DNA of 24,348 bases from Thioalkalivibrio sp. (GTDB lineage Bacteria > Pseudomonadota > Gammaproteobacteria > Ectothiorhodospirales > Ectothiorhodospiraceae): NCBI GenBank assembly GCA_003555285.1, contig PWGH01000311.1, forward strand, positions 1-24,348, written 5' to 3'. This document shows, piece by piece, positions 8,101 through 15,753 of the stretch. The notes beneath the pieces were generated by a model. It had not been told where the DNA came from. It saw nothing but the letters and a program-made list of their open reading frames with translations, and did not search any database. A program made the position numbers and the translations under genes. The first letter of the stretch is position 1, and every line of letters starts with the position of its first letter.

Positions 8101-9477
8101 CAGCTGGATCTGCCCGAGCACTCGGCCCTTGTTGTCCAGAATGGGTTCCTCGATGGCCCATTCGCCCGCTCGCGCGACACCATCGCGCTCTAGGGGAACC
8201 GATTGCTGACGGTCGGCCTCAGGGTCGTCCGCTCGGGTCTTCGGGTAGAGCCTCCCGGCCCAAGCGGGCTCTGATCCGGAAGCCACGACCGTGTCATCGA
8301 GGGGCCGGACCGCTTCACGGATCGGGCTGGCAGCTGGCTCCAGCAGCGCAATATGCACGGCATCGGCATCGAATTGCTGGGCGGCGAAGGCCGTGGTTGC
8401 ATCGAGGCTGTGGGCGTCCTGAACCTTGGCGGCAAAATCGGTGACAGAAAGGAGGGCCGACTGGAGGCGGTGCTGTTCGCGCAAACCGGCCTGTTCGGCA
8501 GCGGCACTGGTGCGCAGATACCGGAGCGCCATCCCGAAGCCGAACAGCATCATCAAAACCAGGCCGCCCACGAAAACCGCGTGATCGCGCCACCCCGCCA
8601 GGTACTCGGCCTTCGCGATGGCCACCTGAACATAAAAGGGGTAGTCCGCCATCACCTTGAAGTGGCCAAAGCGCTGCACCCCATCAGTGCTTGCGGTATA
8701 CGCGAGGCCGCCTTCCCGCTCGCCCGCATCAACGCGCTGGCGGATGGGGTCGCTCAGGGGTAACGTCGCGTCCACATCCGGTGTGCCGAGGGGCGACTGG
8801 TGGGCGATCAGCGCCGAGGTATCGCTGCGGAGCAAGCGTGTGACACCTCCGGGTCCGGTGTCGATGGCCGCGAGCAGGCGGCTGACTTCCTCCAGGGAAA
8901 TGAGGGCATTCACCGTGCCCAGGAAGCGGCCCTGCTCGTCACGCAGCGCGCGCAGCTGGACGATCGAACGTTCGCCGGTGGTGCGGGCCACGATGACTTC
9001 GGAAAAGGTGATGTCGGCCGCGGGGTCGTCGCGCAGGCGCTGGAAATGGGGTCGATCGGCAATAGCGACGCGCGGCGTCTCCGGGTCCGAGGCGTAACGC
9101 AGCACCCCCTCGGCATCCATGATGAACAGGCCGGTGATGGATGAGAAGCTTGCCTGCAGACCCACCAGGCGCTGCGTCAGCGCAGCCTGCTCGGCGGCGG
9201 GGTACGCAGACTGCAGTGCCGCGGCATCCACCTGCCCGGCAAGATAGGCGAGTACGCCGTTGTTGCGCTCCAGATCGCCCACCAGTCGCGATTCGACGAC
9301 CTGCGCCAGATTGCGCGTGACCGTGCCGACGGCCTGTGTGTGGTCGTGATAGGCCAACACCAGGTGCGCAACGAGCAGAAAAAGGCCGGTGGCCAGCGCG
9401 CCAGCCAATCCTATTACCGCCGAACGTCGCCAAGCCAACACCTGCGGTTTTGCGGTTCGTCCCGTCTTGTTTTTCAT
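5146..9477 (-). CDS. Multi-sensor GGDEF-EAL c-di-GMP protein with C-terminal CZB zinc domain
   Basis: The product is 1443 residues, an inner-membrane protein that makes and/or degrades cyclic di-GMP. In order: TM helix about 19-42, periplasmic Cache/PDC-like sensor about 43-299, TM about 300-322, GAF-like region about 335-490, three PAS domains (about 500-622, 640-755, 770-885), GGDEF about 890-1055, EAL about 1068-1318 and a CZB domain about 1335-1435. The GGDEF motif is intact (973-977), with an inhibitory-site RxxD (R964, D967) five residues before it. The EAL motif (1102-1104), DDFGTGYSS and the EGVES glutamate are intact, so both activities are possible. CZB ligands are H1346, C1372 in ACRFGTW, H1399 and H1403; CZB domains bind zinc tightly. 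The start ATG follows a weak GGA. It is the last gene of a minus-strand run, 86 bases after the HhH gene. Confidence 0.93.
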   Translation of the reverse strand: MKNKTGRTAKPQVLAWRRSAVIGLAGALATGLFLLVAHLVLAYHDHTQAVGTVTRNLAQVVESRLVGDLERNNGVLAYLAGQVDAAALQSAYPAAEQAALTQRLVGLQASFSSITGLFIMDAEGVLRYASDPETPRVAIADRPHFQRLRDDPAADITFSEVIVARTTGERSIVQLRALRDEQGRFLGTVNALISLEEVSRLLAAIDTGPGGVTRLLRSDTSALIAHQSPLGTPDVDATLPLSDPIRQRVDAGEREGGLAYTASTDGVQRFGHFKVMADYPFYVQVAIAKAEYLAGWRDHAVFVGGLVLMMLFGFGMALRYLRTSAAAEQAGLREQHRLQSALLSVTDFAAKVQDAHSLDATTAFAAQQFDADAVHIALLEPAASPIREAVRPLDDTVVASGSEPAWAGRLYPKTRADDPEADRQQSVPLERDGVARAGEWAIEEPILDNKGRVLGQIQLVSHRALVDSEVIAAGLRILAARVATDLARQQSEQALRRSEEKHRQLFETMPQGVVYRAADGTVLSVNPAAERILGLSLAQMRGEAPTDPRWQVIREDGSPVPDDDQPDRMALHTGQTVGPNTLGVWHPDQQAYVWLSITATPQFRVGETAPFQAYVTFEDITARKRSESAANELFVRLQKLASQLQGFIYQYQRWPDGRSAFPYASSAIETIYGVSAEAVCRDADTVFILLHPDDRERVRDSIRISADTLSVWRASYRIRHPDGRLVWVEGQASPERQSDGSTLWHGYIYEITERKQAETALQESEQRLKTAQRMAQIGHWELDLITDRLKWSDEVFRIFEQDPKVFDVRYQSVLERIHPEDREIVDATFQRALATRVPEVIIVHRLLCADGHIKYVKQQCEIRFDPAGRPLSSVGTVQDITAQHEHEKQLEYIAHYDTLTGLPNRVLLADRLHQAMAQTLRRHSNLAIAYIDLDGFKAVNDDHGHQVGDRLLCVVAERMRNTLRDGDTLARLGGDEFIAVLLDLPNMEGCVPTLDRLLGAGAREVLEGDHALRVSASVGVTFYPQSGDIDADQLLRQADQAMYQAKLAGKNRYHFFDVVQDQAVRSHHEDLERIHQAMTEREFVLHYQPKVNMRSGEVVGTEALIRWAHPERGLLPPAAFLPLIENHHLAVLIGDWVIDTALAQVAAWRRTGLVLPVSVNVSARQLQQPDFVQGLRNRLDAYPDIPVNQLELEVLETSALEDIGRVSKIMEDCLVLGVPFALDDFGTGYSSLTYLKRLPARTLKIDQSFVRDMLEDPEDLAILEGVLGLAAAFRRQPIAEGVESIAHGEMLLDLGCDLAQGYGIAHPKPAEDIPAWVASWRPGPGWMHRAPRPHADLPLLFAAVEHRAWIKTLVAYLQEQGAAPSVQDAHACRFGTWLDGEGRASHGTQAAFPDVEQAHLAVHAHAQVLLALHAQGRTAEARQGVAGLEPLRDRLLAQLTRLR

Positions 9478-9563
9478 CGTTTCCGGCCCCAGGACGCAGT
9501 ATGTCGCGCCGCAGCGCCAAGAATCAACACCCGAGATCGTGACTGAATAGGCGCCGGAAAGAA

Positions 9564-10202
9564 TCAGTGCTGCAGCGCGTCAAGATCGCCCGCGAGGTCG
9601 GCGCGAACCAGCGCAGACGCGAGGAGCGAGAGGTCCTGGTCGCCGAGCCGTTCGGCAAGGGCCTGTGCCGAGTTTCCGAGCCCGAGCTGTTTGGCCGCAC
9701 GCAGGGCCTTGTCATCGACGAACGGCTGCAACTCCGGCCACACGCGTTGCGCGTCGCGGCAGAAGATGGCAGCACCCGTCGGTCCGACGCCCTGGAACTC
9801 CTGGAGCCGCTTGCCAATCTGCACCGGATCGCGGTTGGCGGCCTCCCGAAGCGGTTCCAGCGTGCCGCCGTAGCGGTCCAGCACGAGCTGCGCGGTCTCG
9901 CCGAGGTAGGTCGCGGTACTTTCGTCGTAGCGCAGGTAATGCCCCTCGCCCAGTGCATCGACCCGATCCTGCCAGCTGGCGTCCACCATCTTGCGGGGCG
10001 TCGTGTAGTCGCGGTCGAACAGCGCCCGGGCGGCCGCCAGCGCGATCGAACCGCTGATTCGGGCACTGAGCAGCAAGGCCAGCACCAGCAGTTGGAACAG
10101 GGCCGATGGCCCACCACGATCGAGGTCGATTCCCGCCTCCTCAGCATAGGTTCGACCGTGCCGCTCGAGCAAACGACGCAGGATGGCTTCGCGGTCCGTC
10201 AT
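9564..10202 (-). CDS. HhH-GPD base-excision DNA glycosylase-like protein
   Basis: The product is 212 residues, resembling endonuclease III-type glycosylases. A helix-hairpin-helix is visible at about 131-149 (LQEFQGVGPTGAAIF), followed by an acidic pair FVDD (D163/D164) where the catalytic Asp sits in this superfamily. The position usually occupied by the catalytic Lys in the hairpin (GVGRKTA in Nth) is Thr here. There is only one Cys, so the iron-sulfur cluster loop of Nth/MutY is absent. It is therefore either a monofunctional glycosylase or a DNA-binding relative without activity. The start at ATG 10202 has an excellent GGGAGGTG. It lies 29 bases downstream of the flavoenzyme gene on the same strand, so the two are probably co-transcribed. 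A longer open frame upstream overlaps the flavoenzyme gene and is a shadow. Confidence 0.8.
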   Translation of the reverse strand: MTDREAILRRLLERHGRTYAEEAGIDLDRGGPSALFQLLVLALLLSARISGSIALAAARALFDRDYTTPRKMVDASWQDRVDALGEGHYLRYDESTATYLGETAQLVLDRYGGTLEPLREAANRDPVQIGKRLQEFQGVGPTGAAIFCRDAQRVWPELQPFVDDKALRAAKQLGLGNSAQALAERLGDQDLSLLASALVRADLAGDLDALQH

Positions 10203-10231
10203 GAGTACACCTCCCTCGATCGGCCGAAGCG

Positions 10232-11587
10232 TCAGACCAAGGTCCGGGCGGCCGTTTGCACCGGATCCCACACCGGCGAGAAGGGCGGCGCGTAGCTGAG
10301 ATCCAGGTACACGAGATCTTCCGCCGTCAGCCTTGCGGTGATCGCCACGGCGAGCGTGTCGATGCGCTTGCCGGCGCCGTTGCCGCCCACGATCTGCCCC
10401 CCGAGCAGGCGCCCGGTGCCCGCCTCCACCACCAGCTTCACCTTCAGCTTCGCCGCACCCGGAAAATAATGGGCACGGGTCAGCGCGTCGATGGCCTTGG
10501 CCCGGTAGGATATTCCAAGATCCTGCGCTTCCTTCTCGGACAGCCCGGTCCGGGCGATCTCCAAGTCGCGAAAGCGCGTGATCGCGGTGCCCAGGACCCC
10601 CGGGAATTCCACCGTTCCGCCACTGATGTTGCTGCCCGCCACCAGACCGTGCTTGTTGGCGATGGTGCCGAGCGCGATGAAGACCGTCTCTTCCCGCACC
10701 CGGTGCCAGGATTCGGCACAGTCGCCCGCGGCCCACACGTGCGCGACCGACGTCTCCAGACGTTGATTCACCTGGATCGCGCCGCCGGCGCCGAGCGCGA
10801 TGCCGGCCGCCTGCGCAAGCGCGGCGTTCGGGCGGATCCCGATCCCGAGGATCACCAGATCAGCCTCCAGCGTCTGGCGGCTCGTGACCACCGCGCGCAC
10901 CCGTCCGTTGGCATCGTGCTCGAAACGCTCCAGGCCTTCCTCGAGGCAGACCTGGACCCCGGCATCGCGCAGGAACGCGGCGATCGGTTCCGCCATCTCG
11001 GGATCCAAAGTGTTCATCACCTGGGGCGCCCGGTCGATCAATGCGACTTCCAGACCCCGATCCCGCAGGGCCTCGGCCATCTCGAGGCCGACGTACCCGC
11101 CGCCGACGATCACGGCCTTGCGCGGGTGCGCGCGCTCCAGGTAGGCAAAGGCATCGATGCCGCTCTCCAGCGTGGACAGGCTGAAGATGCCTTCGGCCTG
11201 GCGATCGGGGACATCGGGAACGATCGGAGCGGCCCCGGTGGCGATCAGCAGGTCGTCCCAGGACTCCCAAAAGCTACGGTCCTGTTCCCGATCACGGACC
11301 CGGACCCGCCGTTGCCCCGTGTCGATCTCGAGCACCTCGTGCCGGGTACGCACATCGATGTTCTGCTTCTCCCGGAAGACCTCCGGCCGCCGTGCGATCA
11401 AACGCTCGGCCGAGGCCACCTGCCCGGCAATGAAATACGGCATGCCGCAGGCCGCATAGGACGTATGCCGACCGCGCTCGAACACCACGATCTCGCGATC
11501 CGGCTGTTCGCGCCGGACCTTGGAGGCCGCACTCATTCCTGCGGCATCGCCGCCGATCACCACGAGTTTTCCGGTGGAGGTCTTCAT
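10232..11587 (-). CDS. CoA-disulfide reductase-like FAD/NAD(P)-dependent oxidoreductase
   Basis: The product is 451 residues, a cytosolic pyridine nucleotide-disulfide oxidoreductase. The N-terminal FAD-binding motif is VVIGGDAAGMSAAS. The single active-site cysteine C47 lies in SYAACGMPY, the hallmark of CoA-disulfide reductases, NADH oxidases and peroxidases that use one Cys rather than a CxxxxC pair. The NAD(P) motif is VIVGGGYVGLEMAEA (about 159-173), and the second FAD motif is HVWAAGDCAES. The C-terminal dimerisation domain ends with the typical SYAPPFSPVWDPV. Likely substrates are CoA disulfide, CoA persulfide/polysulfide or oxygen; sequence alone cannot decide. GAGG precedes the ATG. 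It sits 63 bases after dinB and 29 before the glycosylase-like gene, all in one direction. Confidence 0.9.
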   Translation of the reverse strand: MKTSTGKLVVIGGDAAGMSAASKVRREQPDREIVVFERGRHTSYAACGMPYFIAGQVASAERLIARRPEVFREKQNIDVRTRHEVLEIDTGQRRVRVRDREQDRSFWESWDDLLIATGAAPIVPDVPDRQAEGIFSLSTLESGIDAFAYLERAHPRKAVIVGGGYVGLEMAEALRDRGLEVALIDRAPQVMNTLDPEMAEPIAAFLRDAGVQVCLEEGLERFEHDANGRVRAVVTSRQTLEADLVILGIGIRPNAALAQAAGIALGAGGAIQVNQRLETSVAHVWAAGDCAESWHRVREETVFIALGTIANKHGLVAGSNISGGTVEFPGVLGTAITRFRDLEIARTGLSEKEAQDLGISYRAKAIDALTRAHYFPGAAKLKVKLVVEAGTGRLLGGQIVGGNGAGKRIDTLAVAITARLTAEDLVYLDLSYAPPFSPVWDPVQTAARTLV

Positions 11588-11650
11588 CGTGTGCCTCGAA
11601 CAAGGGACGGAATCATGCGCGCTCCGGTAGGCCGCTGGGTGTAGCTGCAG

Positions 11651-12898
11651 TCATACCGCATTACACGCTTCGTCACCACCCGCCGGCGCCTCGGGCTCAA
11701 AGGGCAGTTCCGTCTGGAATCCGTGGGCGGGCTGGGCCTCGAGCGCGTGCTCGGGCACCAGCGAGCCGACGCGCACGCCGAGCAGCCGCAGGCGCCGATC
11801 CAGCGGCGCGCGGCGCAGACCCTCGCGACAGGCCGACAGCAGCACCTCGGCCTGCCGCACCGGCACCTCCAGCGTGACCTCGCGGGTCAGGATCTGGAAA
11901 TCCTCGAAGCGCAGCTTGATGCCCACCGTGCGGCCGAAATAGCCCTTGCCCTGCAGGTCCGCGGATACCCGTTCACACAGACCGACGAGCGCGGCGGTCA
12001 GCAGCGCGCGGTCCTCGCGGGGATGGAGGTCGCGCTCGAAGGTGGTTTCCCGACTGAGCGACTTCGGCTCGGATTCGGTGACAATCGGCCGATCGTCGCG
12101 CCCGTGTGCGGATCGGTGCAACCACGTGGCGGTATTGCTGCCGAACTCGCGTTGCAACAGCGTCAGGTCCGCCTGAGCAAGCTCGCCGATCGTCCGAATG
12201 CCGAGGGCCTGCAGGCGCGCGCTGGCCTTGCGACCAATGCCGTTGATTCGGTCCACCGCCAGCGGCCAGATGCGCCCGGCCAGATCGTCGAGGCCGAGCA
12301 CCGTCAGGCCGTTCGGCTTGTCGAGTTCGGAGGCGATCTTCGCCAGAAGCTTGTTCGGCGCCACGCCCATCGAACAGGTCAGGCCCGTGGCATCGTGGAC
12401 CGCCCGCCTGATCCGGCCGGCCACCTGCGCGGAATCCTCGTCAAAGCACGTCAGGTCGATGTAGATCTCGTCGATACCCCGGTCCTCGATGGTCGACGCC
12501 AGCGTGCGGACGGCCCCCTTGAACCGCCTGGAGTAGTGGCGATAGGCGTCGAAGTCGGCCGGCAGCAGCACCGCATCCGGCGCCAGCCGCCCGGCGGTCA
12601 TCAGGCCCATGCCCGAATGCACGCCCAAGGCCCTGGCCTCGTACGTGGCGGTGGTGGCCACGCCGCGCCCGGTGTAGTCGCCCAGCCGGCCAAACTGCAA
12701 CCGCCCGTCCGACGCCGCCACCGGGGGATTCGTGCGCCGGCCGCCCACGACCACCGGATGCCCCCGCAGCTGCGGGTACTGCAGCAGTTCGACCGAGGCG
12801 TAGAACGCATCCATATCCAGATGCGCGATGCGCCGGTGCTGCGGATCAGCCTCCGCTTCGTGGATCGAATCCGAATAAATGTGACTCGAACGTGGCAA
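11651..12898 (-). CDS. dinB: DNA polymerase IV (Y-family translesion polymerase)
   Basis: The product is 415 residues and performs error-prone bypass of DNA lesions. Catalytic acidic residues are seen in HLDMDAF (D28, D30) and in GIDEIYID (D143, E144). The CSMGVAPNKLLAKIASE segment and the helix-hairpin-helix INGIGRKASARLQALGI are typical of the family. A C-terminal QTELPF (about 395-400) resembles the beta-clamp-binding motif. Between VVVGG and RGVATTATYEAR there is an extra segment of about 20 residues compared with E. coli DinB; some betaproteobacterial paralogues, as I recall, carry one too. The start is TTG 12898: there is no ATG before the essential HLDMD motif, and AGGAGG lies 4 bases upstream. 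No clear LexA box was found in the 120 bases upstream. Confidence 0.93.
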   Translation of the reverse strand: MPRSSHIYSDSIHEAEADPQHRRIAHLDMDAFYASVELLQYPQLRGHPVVVGGRRTNPPVAASDGRLQFGRLGDYTGRGVATTATYEARALGVHSGMGLMTAGRLAPDAVLLPADFDAYRHYSRRFKGAVRTLASTIEDRGIDEIYIDLTCFDEDSAQVAGRIRRAVHDATGLTCSMGVAPNKLLAKIASELDKPNGLTVLGLDDLAGRIWPLAVDRINGIGRKASARLQALGIRTIGELAQADLTLLQREFGSNTATWLHRSAHGRDDRPIVTESEPKSLSRETTFERDLHPREDRALLTAALVGLCERVSADLQGKGYFGRTVGIKLRFEDFQILTREVTLEVPVRQAEVLLSACREGLRRAPLDRRLRLLGVRVGSLVPEHALEAQPAHGFQTELPFEPEAPAGGDEACNAV

Positions 12899-12970
12899 GC
12901 GGCCTCCTATCGGCCGAGGTCAACCCCGCGTCGCAGGTTCGACGAACGGCAGGCTGCGTCACGACCCTAT

Positions 12971-12990
12971 TTCATACCAGTTCATACCAG
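12971..12990. repeat. 10-base tandem duplication upstream of dinB
   Basis: TTCATACCAG occurs twice in direct succession in the 120-base gap between the MFS transporter stop and the dinB start, where the dinB promoter is expected. It could be a direct-repeat regulator site or slippage. Confidence 0.8.
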
Positions 12991-13020
12991 GACTGTTCGA
13001 CGGCGCCTGTCGGCGGCCGC

Positions 13021-14244
13021 CTACTTCGTTCCGGCGCTACTAGACGATGCCGGCGCTTCGGAGCGGTCCGCCGACCGCGGGCGAAGCCACCACAGTGCCG
13101 CCAGCACAACCAACAGAAACGGCACCACGAGGGCGTTCACCGTGGCCCAACCGAAGATGGAAAGCAACGCGCCGGAGCCCAGCGCGGTCAGGGTGACGGT
13201 ACCGAACACGATGAAGTCGTTCAGCGCCTGGGTCTTGGCCTTTTCCTCGGGGCGGTAGGCCTCGGTAAGCAGGGTCGTGCCGCCGATGAACAGGAAGTTC
13301 CACCCCACGCCGAGCAACACCAGCGCAAGCCAGTAATGGCCGACACCGTGGCCGGCGAAGTTCACCCCGACGCTCGCCAGATTCAGCAGCACACCGGTGA
13401 TGAGGATACGCCGGAGACCAAAACGCCGGATCAGGTCACCGGTGAAGAACGAAGGCAGGAACATCGCGACCACGTGCCACTGGATCACGAAGGCCACGTC
13501 GTCGAAGTCGTGGTGGTGCCCGTCCATCGACAGCGGTGTCGCGACCATCAGCAGATTCATCACCCCGTAGCCGACGGCGGCGGCCAGCACTGCGATCGCG
13601 AATACCGGGCTCGCGCTGATCGCGCGCAGCGGCCGACCCACGGCCCGCAGCGTCACCGGTGCCGGCATCGGGATCCGCAAGCGCAGGATCGCGAGAAGCC
13701 CGATGCCATAGAGGCCCGCCAGGATCAGGTAGCTCGCGGCAAAGTCGGGGCCGGCCAGATGACGCGTCCAGGCCGCGAGATTGGGACCCATGAAGGCCGC
13801 CAGAATGCCGCCGGCCAGCACCAGCCCGATGGCCCGGGCACGCAGGGCCTCGGAGGCCACCTCGGCGGCCGCGAAGCGGTAGAACTGACCGGTCGCGTTG
13901 AAGCTGCCGACCAGCACCGCGCCCACACAAAAGAGCAGAAAGCTGCCGGCAAACACCGCATACCCGGCGAGCACCGTGCCCGCAAGCCCCAAGCTCACCC
14001 CGACGAGAAAGCCTGCGCGACGCCCATGGCGCCCCATGAACAGGGACGCGGGAATGGTCGTCAGCGTCATCGCGAGGAACTGCAACCCGAGCGGGATGGT
14101 GGCGAACGCCGGATCCGGCGCCAGATTGCGCCCGACCAGGGCCGAGGTGGAGATCATCAACGAGGCACCGGTCATCACCATCGCCTGGGCCACCGCCAGC
14201 AGGGCGATCTCGCGGTAGGAGATGGTCGGTTGAGTGGCAGGCAT
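13021..14244 (-). CDS. Major facilitator superfamily transporter
   Basis: The product is 407 residues with about 12 hydrophobic helices, an inner-membrane secondary transporter. The first cytoplasmic loop has the MFS motif-A-like FMGRHGRRAGFLVG between TM2 and TM3, and the second half has a matching GDLIRRFGLRRILITG. A central hydrophilic loop with DGHHHDFDD precedes the C-terminal half. The substrate cannot be told; overall it looks like an uncharacterised drug/metabolite-type exporter. I chose the ATG at 14244, which starts just before TM1 (SYREIALLAVAQAMV); ATG 14283 would add 13 basic residues with no better ribosome binding site, and the further upstream frame is unlikely. The gene is on the same strand as dinB, 122 bases apart, with no functional link visible. 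Confidence 0.88.
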   Translation of the reverse strand: MPATQPTISYREIALLAVAQAMVMTGASLMISTSALVGRNLAPDPAFATIPLGLQFLAMTLTTIPASLFMGRHGRRAGFLVGVSLGLAGTVLAGYAVFAGSFLLFCVGAVLVGSFNATGQFYRFAAAEVASEALRARAIGLVLAGGILAAFMGPNLAAWTRHLAGPDFAASYLILAGLYGIGLLAILRLRIPMPAPVTLRAVGRPLRAISASPVFAIAVLAAAVGYGVMNLLMVATPLSMDGHHHDFDDVAFVIQWHVVAMFLPSFFTGDLIRRFGLRRILITGVLLNLASVGVNFAGHGVGHYWLALVLLGVGWNFLFIGGTTLLTEAYRPEEKAKTQALNDFIVFGTVTLTALGSGALLSIFGWATVNALVVPFLLVVLAALWWLRPRSADRSEAPASSSSAGTK

Positions 14245-14493
14245 GGATGCGGGCCTTGGGGGTGGCCGGAGATGGCGCGCCATTCTGACCGGGTTTCGCG
14301 CCGTTGGCGAACGCCGCGCCCCCCCCGTAAATCCGCCTGTCGGAGTCTCTTTGTTCATTTCGGCCGGGTCGGCGTCATGGACGGCCGCGCAGCGACGTCG
14401 GCGTGCCAGGCCTGGTGGCGTGGGGACCATTCCCATCAGAGGTTCGAGCCTGGCACCGTGCGACGCTGCGGTTCTGCCTGCCCTGGAGCGCGT

Positions 14494-15369
14494 TCATTCT
14501 GAGCGGCATTCGGCACCCGGTGCCGTGTGCCACGGCAGTCCCGCCCGAGCGCTGCGCTCCAGCTCGGCGATCACTTGGGCTCCGAGCAGCAGGATGAGCG
14601 CCGCGATCTCCAGGCTGATGAGCAGGACGATGATGGTGGCCAGCGACCCGTAGATCAGGTTCACGAACGAAACGTTGAGGAAGTAGACCATCAGCAGCAG
14701 CCGGGTCGCTTCCCAGAGCACGGCCGCGACGAAGCCCCCGATGAGGGCTCGGCGAAGCGCGATGCGCACGATGGGCAGAACCTTGTAGATAGCGCTGAAC
14801 GAGGCGAAGACGCCAAGAAAGCTGAGCAGGTAGAGGATGATGCCCGGGTCGTCGTGCAGCGCGCTGACGACCGTGAACAGCAACGTCAGCGCAAGCAGAC
14901 CGACCCCGAACACGAGCATGAACAGGTAAGGCAGCAGCGCCGAGACCCAGAAATTGCGCCCCAGTGGGTTGTCCGGCTGGTGGAAGATGATGGCAATCGA
15001 GTCCTCGAGCATGCGGAAGGCAAACGAGCTGAAGAACAGCAGCACCGGAATGCCGATGATGCCGACGAGGTCGCGGGACTCCAGGAAGGCGCGCACCGCA
15101 TCGAGCAGCAGATTGGCGTGCGCCGGGGCCAGATGCTGCGCCTGCACCGCCATCACATCGAGTAGATGCTGCTCCTCGACCACGTGAGTCAGCAGCACAC
15201 CCAGCAAGGCGAGCAGGGGCACGGCCGAGAGCAGCACGTTAAAGGCGACGCCGCCGGCCAGCAGCACCCCGTGATTGCGCAGGAAGTCCCGCAGCACCCG
15301 ATGCGAGAAGCGCAGGAGCTGCCTCAGAATCACGCTGAGCGGCTGCCCTCTCGGGATGTCGTCGGTCAT
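14494..15369 (-). CDS. YihY/BrkB family inner-membrane protein
   Basis: The product is 291 residues with about six membrane helices. The N-terminal part (FLRNHGVLLAGGVAFNVLLSAVPLLALLG) matches the start of the YihY/virulence factor BrkB family, and the later block RRALIGGFVAAVLWEATR is also typical. The family was once annotated as ribonuclease BN in error; its molecular function remains unsettled. The C-terminus (LERSARAGLPWHTAPG) is cytoplasmic. The start at ATG 15369 precedes the conserved core, with only a weak AAGATG ribosome binding site. About 250 bases without a recognisable gene separate it from the MFS gene downstream. Confidence 0.9.
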   Translation of the reverse strand: MTDDIPRGQPLSVILRQLLRFSHRVLRDFLRNHGVLLAGGVAFNVLLSAVPLLALLGVLLTHVVEEQHLLDVMAVQAQHLAPAHANLLLDAVRAFLESRDLVGIIGIPVLLFFSSFAFRMLEDSIAIIFHQPDNPLGRNFWVSALLPYLFMLVFGVGLLALTLLFTVVSALHDDPGIILYLLSFLGVFASFSAIYKVLPIVRIALRRALIGGFVAAVLWEATRLLLMVYFLNVSFVNLIYGSLATIIVLLISLEIAALILLLGAQVIAELERSARAGLPWHTAPGAECRSE

Positions 15370-15753
15370 GGAGGCATCTTATGGCTCGACGCGCGCGAGT
15401 CAAAACGCGGCTCACGGTTGGCTCGGAGCCAATGGCACCACCGGGGTGGTCGAACTCGAGGCCGCGGGCGACCCCATCGGGGAGCAGGCCGATCCGCTCG
15501 CGTAATTGCGGGCTCGGCGACGATGTGAGACCTTGTTTTGGCGAAGCCGCAGGGCGTCCCACACAAGAAACCTGGCACAAACGGCTGGTGCTCACCACGC
15601 TGTGCGTGCTCCCGATCGCCGGAGCGATGGAACTGCCGAGCTGATCAAGCCCGCTGGGCGGAATTCTGTCTGAGAGCCAGTACCTCAGCCAATGAAAGCG
15701 CGAGGTTCTGGGCAAGCCATCCCGATTCCCCTTCACACCATCGGAGGCCTGTG
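15370..15753. other. Divergent intergenic region of 384 bases
   Basis: This region lies between the YihY gene and the divergent cytochrome c peroxidase gene. Several open frames cross it, including a plus frame ending at a TAA at 15505 and a minus frame from 15736. None has a domain I recognise or a good ribosome binding site. Promoters for both neighbours should be here, but I see no strong hexamer pair. Confidence 0.5.

Noticed and set aside
10256..11644. 462-codon plus-strand open frame opposite the flavoenzyme
   Set aside because: It has no recognisable domain. The minus-strand frame has all FAD/NAD motifs and a ribosome binding site.
12899..13020. LexA/SOS box before dinB
   Set aside because: I looked for CTGT-N8-ACAG and GAAC-N4-GTTC type sites; only a short GTTCG-A-CGAAC palindrome of the wrong geometry is present.
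12892..14502. 536-codon plus-strand open frame opposite the MFS transporter
   Set aside because: The product is a low-complexity His/Gln/Arg-rich sequence. The minus strand encodes a clear 12-helix transporter, so this is an antisense shadow.
15239..15736. 165-codon minus-strand open frame upstream of YihY
   Set aside because: Half of it overlaps the YihY coding region in another frame, and the rest has no recognisable similarity or good ribosome binding site.
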